Source: Poronia punctata | Lineage: Eukaryota; Ascomycota; Sordariomycetes; Xylariales; Xylariaceae | Direction: 5' to 3' | Length of the DNA stretch: 64,000 nucleotides | Assembly (NCBI GenBank): GCA_022579005.1 | Contig: MU401597.1 | Coordinates: 38,726 to 102,725 of the forward strand | Shown here: positions 1 to 10,663 of the stretch, piece by piece | How positions within the stretch are numbered: the stretch's first letter is position 1 | Layout of the letters: the number at the start of each line of letters is the position of its first letter | The notes under the pieces: model-generated | Seen by the model: only the letters and a program-made list of their open reading frames with translations | Told to the model about the DNA's origin: nothing | Databases searched by the model: none | Program-made: the position numbers and the translations under genes

Positions 1-745
1 TTATTTATTTATTATAATAAGTATAAACCTTTTAGCTTAATTTTAATAGTTTAAGCAGCTTAGTAAAAAAAGCAAAAACTTCTTATTAACGCTTATACTT
101 AAATAAAGCAAATAAAATATATTATTATGCTTATTATTTATAAATGTCTTTGCTTAGCAACCTTAAATAAAGCAAAAAACTTATTATAACGCTTATTAAA
201 ATTAATATTTTTAATTGCTATATGCATTATTACGTTAGAAAAAAACTAAAAGAATATAAAAATAATTAGTTTTATTAAGCTTAAAGTCTTTAATATTTTT
301 AATACTATACTTATTAATTGCTTTGCTTTTAGCTTTTAAATATTATAGTATATATTTAAGTTTATTTTTATTTTTATAAAAGTTAATATTTTAGTATTAT
401 AATTTAAACTTAAAAATTAAGGTTTTGTTTAAAGAATTTATAAAAGATTTATAGTTAAATATTTAAAGCTTATTTTTTAGCTTATTAAACTTTTTATTAA
501 ATATTAACTTTTTATTAAATTTTATATTTTAGGTTTAAATTATTTAATTAATTAAAAAGTTTTAAATTTTATATATATTAGTTAACTTATAGCTAATAAA
601 ATAACTTATTTAAGGTTTAAAGCTTAGTTTTAAACAATAATTTTCTTTTGTTTATATTAGCAATAAAAGCATAGGCTTTATATTTATAAGCTTATAAATA
701 GTTTAGTTTAAATTTCTAAATTTTAATATAATTATTTTAATATAT
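1..745 (+). repeat. Dispersed RIP repeat, copy shared with 30355-30960
   Basis: This stretch aligns by eye, in the same orientation, with 30355-30960. Shared landmarks include TTAGCTTAATTTTAATAGTT near 35-52 and the run TTAGTTAACTTATAGCTAAT near 577-597. Similarity fades after about 745, which should be one end of the repeat; the rest of this copy lies left of the window. No protein motif was recognised on either strand. Confidence 0.6.
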
Positions 746-846
746 AAAATAAATATAAAATTGTTTATATAAGGTTTTTTATAAAATATGTATTTAAGTG
801 TTTAGTTTAATAAATAAACTGCAGCTTTGTTAATTTTAATATAAGG

Positions 847-1290
847 GTTTAAGCAATAAAGTAAGTATAAGGTAATGTTGCTAGCAATTTTAAAAACTAA
901 GTATATTAAATAACTTCTGTTTAGTTAGCTAAGTAGGTAATTAAACTAGCTAAAAGGATTAAAAAAGGTATAACTAGCAAAGCCTTAGCTATTAGTTTGC
1001 GTAGCTTTAGCTAGTATATAGTTTATATGCAAATAGCTTAGTAAGTAGGTTTTTTAGCTAAGTGCTTTATTATACTACCTCCTTTTTTAAGTTGCTAGTT
1101 TTTAGCAATTTTAATATTTATAAGTATATTTGCTAATTAGACCTACTTTTTATTTTTTTTTAATTAAATTCCTTTATTGCATTTTATAAGCTACTTTTTT
1201 GTTAACTTATTAGCTTATATATTATTTTGCACATTTCTTTTAATTTTATAACCTTATTTTTAATATTTGTTTTTTTTAGCATTACTATTT
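847..1290 (+). repeat. ~228-bp-core interspersed repeat, copy 1
   Basis: The core (847-1074) starts GTTTAAGCAATAAA, contains TGTTGCTAGCAATTTT near 876 and ends near CTTTATTATA. The same core is at 6075-6303 (direct) and 9024-9251 (inverted). Copy 1 and the inverted copy also share sequence beyond the core, for example CTAGTTTTTAGCAA then TTTAATATTTATAAGTATAT, so the full repeat is longer than 228 bp and the copy at 6075 is truncated. Differences are mainly transitions, as expected from RIP. Confidence 0.65.
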
Positions 1291-2727
1291 TATTAAGCTT
1301 TTTGCTAAGCGTTTGCTACTATGCTACCTTTAAAGCTTTTTTGCTTTAAGTTTATATACTAGCATACTTTTAATACTAAACTAAGCTAGTTATTTTTAAA
1401 CTATAAAGCTTTTAATTTTAACTATAACCTTTACTACTTTAATAGTAATAAGCTAAAAATTATAATAATATTTAGTAAAAAGCCTTGCTAGCACTACGTT
1501 TTTAGCATATATTTAAATCTTTATATTTGCTATTTTTGCTATACTAGCAATATTAACTATAATTTTTATAAAATAAATTACTATAATTATTATATTATAC
1601 GTTTACTGCTTTCTTAGCTATTAGTTTTATTAAATATTAATTTTTTTAAAATACTTTTTACTTTGCTTAGTATAGCCTAAAATATTATATAGTATACTTT
1701 TTGCTTTTATACTAAAACTTTTATAGTTTAATAAATTTATTAAGCTATTATTACTAAAGCTAAAAATAAAAATAAAAGTATTAGTAAAAACGCTGCTTTG
1801 CTAAAAAATACTTTTATTGTTATAAGCTAACATATATTTTACTTAGCTAAAGTAAGCTTAGCCTTTTAGCGTATAGTTATATTTAAAAAAACTAGTTATA
1901 TTAGTAAAAAGAAACTTTTGCTATACTACTATTTACTAAAAACTAGTTTTTATTTATTATTTATTAATTATTATTGTTGCCTTTTTTATAGTTTATATTT
2001 TTGCTACTTGCTTGCTAGTATAGTTACTAATGCTTAGCAGTTTTATATTAGTAAAAAAAAGCTTTTACTTAATAACTTTAATAATATTTTATACAAAGGT
2101 TAATATATTGTTTTTTAAAATACTAAAATAGCTTTTTAAGCAATTTAAATACTTACTTATGCTAGTTATGCATGCTTATTATAAAAGCTGCTAATAAAAA
2201 GCTAAACTATAAAAAAGCTTATAAAAATAAAAGTATTAAAACGTTTTTAAATATTAGCAAAGCTTATTAAAAGATTTTTCTTTATAATATAGTTTTTACT
2301 ATTACTATTAAGTTTAATTATAATACCTATTAAATTACGTTGCTTATTTTTAACTATAGCTATTTTAATAGTATAATATATGTTTTGCTTTCTTAGCTAC
2401 TTTTTAGCTTTTACTTGCTAACCTTTTATTTAGTAATAATACTTTTTATATTAATAGTTTAAATGTATTATAGGTTATACTAAGCTTACTAAAGTATAGG
2501 CTTTTAGTTTTTTATAATACTATAGCTTAGTTTTAGCTTGCTTAGCAGCAGCTTACCCCCCTTTTATTAACTAAGTATATATTTTATAACTTTAGTACTT
2601 ATATATTAATATAATTACTTTACTTATTATCTTACTTAATATTAACCCTTTTAACCTTTTATATTAGTTTAGCAAATAGCTTATATTTGCTAAGTACTTA
2701 GCTTGCTTTTAAGTATTATTTTTACTA

Positions 2728-3245
2728 ACTGTTTTAAACACGATTTGCAAAGCGCCTGATTTGCAACAGTCTTTTGTTTTAAACCATGTATTTAACCTTA
2801 CCTATAAACCTAAATAGAAATTATAAAAATATAAAACTAGTATATTTATAAGATATAAATAATAAAATATACTATATTAAAAGCCTAAATTTTTTAAAGT
2901 AGTGTATAGGTATATTGCAAGGATTAAACCTTTATATTTTAAAACTATCTTTTATTTACCTTTTTAAACATAACTAAATAAATAAAAATCAAAAAGATGA
3001 AAGCTAACTTATTTTAGTTTTATTATACAAATTTAAATATCTTTATATTAGTTTTATGTTGTAATAAGCATTAATAGACTACTACTATTTAAGTAAATAT
3101 AGCTTAATACTTAATAAAAGTTTAACCTTAAAAAATAAGCTTATAAAAAGGATATTCTTTACCAGGCCTTTAATATAGCATTTTAAACTACTTAAAAAAT
3201 AGAATAAAAAAGAATTAAAATTTTTCCAACTTTTATTTTTTAATA
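2728..3245 (+). repeat. Left terminal inverted repeat
   Basis: Left arm of the 1.73-kb element. It pairs with 3940-4453 on the opposite strand over about 520 bp with small indels and many transitions. The outermost ~45 bp carry a sub-repeat in which GATTTGCAA occurs twice, about 20 bp apart; in the right arm the outer of these two is changed. The inner limit is approximate. Confidence 0.7.
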
Positions 3246-3939
3246 ACCTTTAATTATAGAAAGTAACAAATAGTTAAAATACTTAACAACTTTATAATTA
3301 TTAAGCTAAATTAAATAATTTTTATATTTTATTAAATAGAAAACTTTCTATTTCGCTATAGGAAAGTTTTATAGCATCTAGTTTAATTTTTATTTATATA
3401 TTTAACTTTATTTCTTTAATTTATTTTCTTTTAAATTAGCTATATATAAAAGCTTTTCAATCTTGTTAAAATTATCCTACGCTTATAGAAGTTTAAATAA
3501 GGGTTTTTAGGCCTTTAATAAACTTTATAAGCTTTTTAAAACTTTTAAAATTGGTTTATTACTTGTGCTATACCGTTTTAAACATAAAGAGTAGTAGTTT
3601 TTAAAGTTTAAAAGCTTATAAAAACGCTATTTTAAAAGGCAGCACTTTAAGAGTTTAATATAAGGTTTTCAGATTATTATATAACCTATATTCTAAAAAC
3701 TAGAGTATATAAGCAATTCGTTTAAAAATATAGTAGTTTAAACTACTTAGGAAGATCTTTAAAATTTAAACTTTATTATATAGCTAATGTATAAGAAAAC
3801 CTATTTTTTAATTCTTTTTATATTTCCATATAGAGTTTAAAATTTTGTTTAATATATAGGCTTTTTATTTTAGGCTAATATTTAAACGAGTATTTAGTAT
3901 TTTACTTAGTTTTTATGTTTTAAAGTTTAAACGCTAAAA

Positions 3940-4453
3940 AAAGAAACAAAATTAGAAAAATCCCAATTCCTGTTTATTTTGTTTTTTATATATCTTAATA
4001 TGCTATATTAAAGGCCCGGTATAAAACACCCTTTTTATAAGGTTATTTTATAAGGTTGAACTTTTAATAAATACCTACCTATGTTTACCTTTTTAGTACT
4101 AGCTTATAAAAGCTTTTTATAAAACTAAATAACCGGAAACATTTTAAAACTTATATAATAAACCTAAAACATGTTAGCTTTTACTTTTTCAATTTTGATT
4201 TATTTAGTTATATTTAAAAAGGTTAATAATAAATACTTTTAAAATAAAAATTCTTAATCCTTGCAATATACCTATAAACTACTTTAAAAACCTTAGGCTT
4301 TTAATATAATATGTTTTATTATTTACATTTTATATATATACTTAGCTTATATTTTTACAATTTTTATTTAGCTTTCTAGGTAAGGTTAAAAACAATGTTT
4401 AAAACAAAAGACTGTTGCAAATCAGGCGCGTTATAAATCGTGTTTAAAACGGT
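3940..4453 (-). repeat. Right terminal inverted repeat
   Basis: Right arm of the 1.73-kb element, inverted relative to 2728-3245. Its outer end reads AATCGTGTTTAAAACGGT followed by TA. The inner limit is approximate. Confidence 0.7.
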
Positions 4454-6065
4454 TAGCTAGCTTTTTTATTTTACTAAATATTTTTAAAAGCTAGCTATAT
4501 AGGCTGCTTAGCACCTTATTAGCTTTTTATTTAGTTTTATTAATAAAAGTAATAAAATACTTGCTTTTTATAAGTGCTTTCTTTTAAAGTTTTTATATAT
4601 AATCTTAAATTAAGCTTTTATATTTATATTTATAATAATTTTTTTTTAGCTTTTACTTACTGCTTAAAAAAACTATAGCTATTGCTTAAAACAGCTTTAT
4701 AGTGCTAAACGCTTTATAAAACTTTATTAAAGTAAATTAAATATATTATTTTACTTTAGCTTAGCTTTTTATTTTTTATTTTTAAAGTTTAACTAAGGTG
4801 CTTAAATGTTTTATACTTTACTTTTAAGCTATTTAAGTAGTTTTTGCTTAACTTTACTTAACTATTAATTTAATACTAACTACTTATTTTTTAACTAATA
4901 CTTAGCTATATAGCTTTTTTACTATAATAGTAGCACTTTATAAAGCTATTACTAATATGTGCTAATTTGCTTTAGTTTTAATTAATTTATTATTTTAATA
5001 AGTTATTAGTTTTTTTTTTAAACTGCTTAAGCGCTTTTAAATTATTTACTAACTTTTTTTGCTTTAGCAAGCGTTTAATATATTTTTACTTTTATAGCAG
5101 TTTATACTTTTTATTAGCATAGTACTAAGTACTTTATTACTTTTTTAGCTTTTTAATATATTATTATTATATCTTTAAGTAATATAGGCTGCTTTATTAA
5201 AACCTTTTTTAAAAGCTTTTAAAGTTTATATTAATAATTAAAAGCTAATTAGCTATTGTTTTTTAATAATATAGCGCTTTAAGCTTTTATAATAGCACTT
5301 ACTAATAAAATAAAATCTTTTAAGTTTTTATTTTTTTACTATTTTGTTTTATATTGCTATTTTTAAAAAGTTTGCTTAAATAGCTTTAAGTTAACGCTTT
5401 TTTATTTAATAAACTGTTAAAAGTTTATAAATATACCTTTTTTTAATTATTACAGTTTAGCATATTTTAATAAGCATGCTAATTTATTTAAATTTTAAAC
5501 TTAGCTTATATTAAAGCTTAAGTAATTTATATTAAGTCTTTATAACTAAGCTTTTATATTATTTTTATACTAAGTGTTTTTTTGCTTAGTAAGTAGCTAA
5601 AGTAACTATATATTTTAGTTTACTATATTAATAATTTAATTTAAAAAGTTGTTTTTTAGCCTCTTAAGCTTTTATAAAAACTATTGTAATAAAAGCTTTT
5701 ATTAAATAAGCTGCTATATAATATTAGCTTAAAGTAAAAAATAGCTTTTACTTTTTTAACCTTTTTAAAAATTGCTAGCTATTAGCTAATTATTTATTTT
5801 AGTAAGTAGTATATTTTATTTTAAGTTTTTTAGTTTGCTAAAAAGCTCTTTCTCCTTTTTATAGCCCTTTTTTAACCTTTTATAAATTTAGTTTAGCTAT
5901 TAGCTAGCTCTTTTAGTTTTTTTTACTTATTTTTAGTATTAAGTTTATTAAGCTTGTTTATATTATCGCCGGTTATTTTCTTAATAGTTATAAACTATGC
6001 TTAGTTTTTAGTTTAAATCCCTTTGCTAAACAATGCGTTATAATTTAAAAATATAAAAACAAAAA

Positions 6066-6303
6066 AGTATAAAAGTTTAAGCAATAAAGGAGTTATAAAG
6101 TTATGTTGCTAGCAATTTTAAAAACTAAGTATATTAAATAACTTTTATTTAGTTAGCTAAGTAAGTAACTAAACTAGCTAAAAAAAATAAAAAAAGTGTA
6201 ACTAGTAAAGCTTTAGCTATTAACTAGCATAGCTTTAGCTAGTATATAATTTATATGCATATAGCTTAGCAGGTAGGTTCCCTGGCTAGGTGCCCTATTA
6301 TAT
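6066..6303 (+). repeat. ~228-bp-core interspersed repeat, copy 2 (direct)
   Basis: Same orientation as copy 1. Core GTTTAAGCAATAAAGG to CTATTATAT, and it shares the preceding AAGTATAAAAGTTTAAG with the inverted copy 3. It is the least mutated copy near its right end, keeping GGTAGGTTCCCTGGCTAGG where copy 1 shows the RIP-like TAGGTTTTTTAGCTAAG. Similarity stops just after 6303. Confidence 0.65.
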
Positions 6304-8675
6304 TTAACTTATAAGCTTTTTAAAAGCTTTATGCTAGTTTTTATATACTTAGCACAGTTTTTAATTATTTAGGTAAATTATTTGCTAGCATTATTTCAAG
6401 CTTAAATATTAAATTTTAAAGTCTTTAATATAATAAATACTTTATTAACTAAGTAGTTTTTAACTATTTATAACTATAAAAGTTGCTTATTTCATTTAAT
6501 AATAATAACTTATTTTTTATAAACTATTTATACTTTCTTTATATAGTACTTAAATAAAGTTTTTAATATTTATATATTAAAGCTTTATAAATAATAATTA
6601 AATATATACTTAAAATATTATTTAGTTATAAAAAGTATTAATACTTTATTAGTAAAACCTTTTTTATAAAAGTGCTAATTTATAGCAATGTATTTAAATA
6701 AATAATTTAATTAGTTTTTAAAAGCTTTATTAAGTTAGTGTTTAAGCTTTTTATATATATAACTAAAATAATTTATTAATTTAATACTTTAGTTTAGAAA
6801 TCTTTTAATTTTTACTTTTTTTGCTTAGCTAATTAATTGCTATAGTATATTAAGACCTAGGTAGCTAAGCTAAAAATGCTATTTAAAAATAGTTGCGTTA
6901 AAAGTAGGCTGTTTAGTATATCTTTTTATATATATTTTTAAGTATAAAAAAAGCTTTATTTATATTTAATAGTAAATATTTTAAAATATATTAGCTATAT
7001 TCATTTTATACTTAATATAATATTAAGATATTAAGTCTTTTAAAATAGCTTTTTAGTAGCTTTATATTTTATTAAAAAAGGTTTTAAATAAAAGTATAAA
7101 AAACAACATTTATTATTAAAGTTTTATAGTGTGCTATATTTTCAAGCTTTAGTATAAGTAGCCCTTTAGTTTTTTAAACTTTTATCTTTACTTTTTTATA
7201 AGCTTATATAAATATAATAAAATTTCTAGCTTAAAATAAGATTTTTTAAAAAAGTACTTTTAATAATAACAAAGCGCTTAATTTTTTAAAAAATATATAA
7301 TATAAACTTTAAATTAAGTATTATTAAGTTTTAAATAAATATAGTCTTTATATAAGCTTTTTTAATATTTTAAAACTTATATATAAGAAAACTTATTTTA
7401 GTTATGCCTTCTTTTATAGGCTATTAGTTAATTTTGCTTTTTTTAATTATCCTTTATTTTTTAATAGCTTTAATTCTTTTTAAGGTCTAGATTTTATTTA
7501 AATTTTAAACTTAATAAGATTTTTATACTTTAAGCTTTTAGTAAAGCTTTTTTTAAAGCTTTAAAAATATATACTAATATTTAAAAAGGTTATAATAGCT
7601 TTTATATACCAAGTATTCTTTTTTTAAGTTATAAGTGCTTTTTTTAGTTTATTTTAGTAATTTAGTAGTTTTTTAGCAAGTAGCCGTTTTGCTTTAGCTA
7701 AAAATTATAAAATAAAAAAATTGTTTTTAGTTTTTGCTTATAAAAAAAGTTCTTATTAATAATAATAAAATATTTTTACTTTTTAACTTTTAAGTTTATA
7801 TTGTTATTTCTTTTTTATTAAATATTATATAAAATCCTTTTTTTTTTCTTTTTTTTTTAGGGTTTTAGTTAGTTGCTGCTTATACTTAAAGGTTAGTAGC
7901 TAATTTTAAGTAATAAAGCTTTTTTATATATATTTGCTTTTTCTATATAAATTTAAAAAAGTTATACTAATATTTATATTTATTATTAAAGGCTTTAAAA
8001 AGTTGTTAAAAAATATATAATAAGCAATATATTAAGTTTATATTATTTAAGTTATAAAATATAATATTTCTGCTTAGTAAAAAATCCTTTAAACTTTTTA
8101 GTTAGGTTTTTTATGCTTTTTTTAATAAAGTTAAAAAAGTTTGCTTAAGCAATAGCTAGCAACATTTTAGTTATAAGTTTACTAACTTTTTAAAGGTTAT
8201 TATACTATATATTTACTTTTTTGTTATATTTTATATAAAAGGCTTTATAGTTTTTAAATATAGTATTACTTATTTAAGTTTTTAGCTTTGCTACTTTTTT
8301 ATTAAGTTTGTTTTAAGCCTTAACGCTTTATTTATATTTATGTTTTTAAAAAATATATATATTTATTTAAACCTTTTAGTAAAGTTAAAAAAGTCCTTTA
8401 AAAGATTTTTAATATTAATTTATTTATTTTTATTTAATGTAAAGGTATTTCTAGCTATATTAGATCTAGATCTAGGTTTTTTAGTAGCAAGAGTTATAAG
8501 CTTTTTATTAAGTTTAATAATATTAACAAGTATAGGTTATTTAGGCTATAGCTTTTTATTTTCTAGGTTAATATATTGCTATAGCTATAAAGCCAAGGCT
8601 TTTATTTTAAATTTTTTATTTTAGTAATAGAAATCCTCTAAGGAAGATAGTTTAACCTTATTAGCTAGTACTATA

Positions 8676-8745
8676 ATTGCTAAGTTGCTATGTTTGTTAT
8701 ACTTTAATAGTAATAATAAGCGTAATAAGACTTTTAATTGTTAAA
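8676..8745 (+). repeat. ~70-bp segment repeated at 45729-45795
   Basis: GCTAAGTTGCTAT and TTATACTTTAATA, followed by TAATAAGC and an AAACTTTTAATT-like run, recur in the same order and orientation at 45729-45795. It is too short to classify. Confidence 0.5.
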
Positions 8746-8768
8746 TTTACCACTAGGCTAAAAGATTA

Positions 8769-8801
8769 AAGCGACTAATGCAATTATTAGTCTAGTCGCT
8801 T
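8769..8801. other. Nested perfect hairpin
   Basis: AAGCGACTA (8769-8777) and TAGTCGCTT (8793-8801) form a perfect 9-bp stem around a 15-nt loop. An alternative palindrome, ACTAAT-GCAATT-ATTAGT, overlaps it. It lies at the end of the inverted copy 3 of the 228-bp repeat, so it may be a terminal structure of that repeat. No function is assigned. Confidence 0.5.
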
Positions 8802-8809
8802 ATTATGCT

Positions 8810-9261
8810 ACTTTTAGCAAGTCTAACACTAATTAACTAAAATTTAAAATATAAGGTTTAAAATAAAAAAATAAGGAAAGCTAGTTATAATAAAGTAGTT
8901 AATAAAAAGTTACCTTTTTAAATATAATAAACAAATTTAATTAAAGAAATTAAAAGTAAGCTTATTTAATAAAATATACTTATAAATATTAAAGTTGCTA
9001 AAAACTAGTAAGTTAAAAAAGCAATATAATAAAGTACCTAGCTAAAAAGCTTACTTTTTAAGCTATTTATATATAAATTATAAGTTAGCTAAATTTATAC
9101 GAATTAATAGCTAAAGCTTTACTAATTATATTTTTTTAATCTTTTTAGCTAGTTTAATTGTTTATTTAAATAATTAAATAAAAGTTATTTAATATATTTA
9201 GTTTTAAAAATTGCTAGCAACATTACTTTATAACTAACCTATTGCTTAAACTTTTATACTT
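8810..9261 (-). repeat. ~228-bp-core interspersed repeat, copy 3 (inverted)
   Basis: On the minus strand, 9251 down to 9024 gives the same core as copies 1 and 2: GTTTAAGCAAT, then ATGTTGCTAGCAATT, then CTTTATTATAT. It continues, as copy 1 does, through CTAGTTTTTAGCAA and TTTAATATTTATAAGTATAT towards the hairpin at 8769-8801. Confidence 0.6.
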
Positions 9262-10518
9262 AAAAACTTATTAAATTTAAATGTTATATACTACTAAATC
9301 CTAGCTACTCTTTTTAATTACTATAAATTTCTATATATTTAAATTTAAAAATTTAACTATACTTTTATTATTATAAAAAATAGCTTTTATATTTAATCTT
9401 TTTTAAAAAAATATATACTGTTTTTAATAAATTATAATAATAGTGAAATACTTTATTTAACCTATATATATTTTAATTAAATTACTTAGTATTTATATAG
9501 TTATTATATAGCTAGCCTTTAAATATTTTCTTTTATTTAAAACTTATATTAATAGCTTTTTAATATAAAATACAAAATACTTTATAATAATATAATCTTT
9601 TTTATTTATAAATTAATGCTTTATAACTTATTTAATAATATACTTATTATAAAATAAGCTTTAATAAAATTGAAAAATGATTATAGTACTTATTTAAAAG
9701 TTTTAAAGTAAAAGTAAATAAAGCCTTAAATATTAAAATATTAATAAAAAATAATAGGTTAAGCAAAATAACTATATACTATATATTATTCTATAAAGAT
9801 TAAAATGCTGTATTTAATAATATTATCCTTGTTTTTAATCTATTTCATTTGTTTAGATAATTTAAAAACAAGTTTTTAAGCAAAGTAACAAGTACTTTAA
9901 ACCCTTGCATCTTGCTTAAAAAAGAAGGTAAATAATATACACTACTATATTTCAAAAATATTTATTAAGCTTAACCAAATAACCATTTTTGATATTTGTC
10001 ATATATTATAGGTAAAGTGTTATAGGCGGTTAAACTAATAGAGTTTTGGTATAAAACCAGCAAAACTTGGAACCTTCACCTCCTACTGTACAAAGCCGGG
10101 CTTTACTGTTCTACATCCACTGTCTCTTTATACTTGCTTAGGGTTTAAAACCGGGGAAGTTCATACTTCTAAACATGTTGTATTGGCTCTTCCTGTTAGA
10201 CTTGGTTAGTCCCCTACCATCAAATTACAACGACTCTTCTGTGTAGTTCGGTGTATAGGTACCCACGTACCAAGCCCTTCTACGTGTAGTAATATACTGA
10301 AACTTGTGTTCCTTGAAGTGGACAACAACTTGTAACATACGGCCGCAGACGCGGACGGGAATTTGCACCGCACACACTTGAACACCTAGGTTAGGCGCGT
10401 TTGGATTCCAAACGTCGAGTCTGATCTACGTTCCTGCCCAAGCTAAACACAGGGGGTTTAGCATCCTTTTTGCATTCGTGTTTACCAGCATTTCTTTTAC
10501 AGGTGTACTATCGGGGTC

Positions 10519-10530
10519 ATGTTCTGGTAG
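10519..10530 (+). promoter_or_regulatory. Minimal upstream ORF (MFW) before PRP24
   Basis: ATG TTC TGG TAG, a three-codon reading frame 145 nt upstream of the PRP24 ATG. It matters only if the mRNA starts upstream of it. Confidence 0.3.
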
Positions 10531-10602
10531 CAAGAAGAGCTGTCTACCATTCCAATCACCGTCTGCTATCAACTGCATCTAGTCAACCTCCCTCGGTCGC
10601 AC

Positions 10603-10650
10603 ATGACGACGACGGTGGTGCCGACAATCAATAAAGTGGTAGTAGAGTAG
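10603..10650 (+). promoter_or_regulatory. 15-codon upstream ORF before PRP24
   Basis: ATGACGACGACG... reads MTTTVVPTINKVVVE and stops at TAG 13 nt before the main start codon. The close spacing would force efficient reinitiation or leaky scanning. It is visible in sequence; inclusion in the mRNA is inference. Confidence 0.4.
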
Positions 10651-10663
10651 TAGCACTAGCAAT

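Larger units (their letters stand above)
2728..4453. mobile_element. Non-autonomous DNA transposon with ~0.5-kb terminal inverted repeats
   Basis: A 1726-bp element with long inverted arms. The left arm begins ACTGTTTTAAACACGATTT and the right end, read on the minus strand, begins ACCGTTTTAAACACGATTT. Both arms then run in parallel through CGCCTGATTTGCAACAGTC, TTGCAAGGATTAA and GCCTTTAATATAGCAT for about 520 bp. The inner ~0.7 kb (about 3245-3940) is unique and has no usable ORF. Both ends are flanked by TA (2726-2727 and 4454-4455), consistent with the TA target duplication of the Tc1/mariner-pogo (Fot1) superfamily. No transposase is visible, so this is a MITE-like or foldback derivative. 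The tips keep more CpA and TpG than the surroundings, suggesting weaker or more recent RIP. Superfamily assignment is inference. Confidence 0.75.
1..9980. other. RIP-degraded AT-rich block 1 (no intact genes)
   Basis: The block is almost entirely A and T with scattered residual G and C, mostly in AGCT, GCTT, GCA and TGC contexts, and all frames are broken by frequent stops. The abrupt change to balanced composition is near position 9980. This is what RIP leaves of repeated DNA in Pezizomycotina. Within it I can resolve an inverted-repeat DNA element, three copies of a ~228-bp repeat and a segment shared with 30355-30960. The rest (roughly 1300-2725, 4456-6065 and 6304-8665) holds no feature I can name beyond AT-rich debris. 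Confidence 0.85.
9981..10663 (+). promoter_or_regulatory. Upstream region and probable 5' leader of PRP24
   Basis: Balanced-composition DNA between the AT block and the PRP24 start codon. I see no other gene in it. The last ~150 bp contain two short upstream ORFs, annotated separately. The main ATG at 10664 has A at -3 and G at +4, a good initiation context. The transcription start cannot be placed from sequence. Confidence 0.5.

Noticed and set aside
847..6303. Direct pair of 228-bp repeats as LTRs of a 5.5-kb element
   Set aside because: Flanking bases do not give a matching target duplication, copies 1 and 3 extend past the supposed LTR end together, and no pol relic was seen between them.
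8340..8624. 94-codon open frame in AT block 1
   Set aside because: Low-complexity Leu/Ile/Phe/Lys-rich translation typical of RIP-altered DNA, no homologous motif, no neighbouring gene context. Chance length in AT-rich sequence cannot be excluded.
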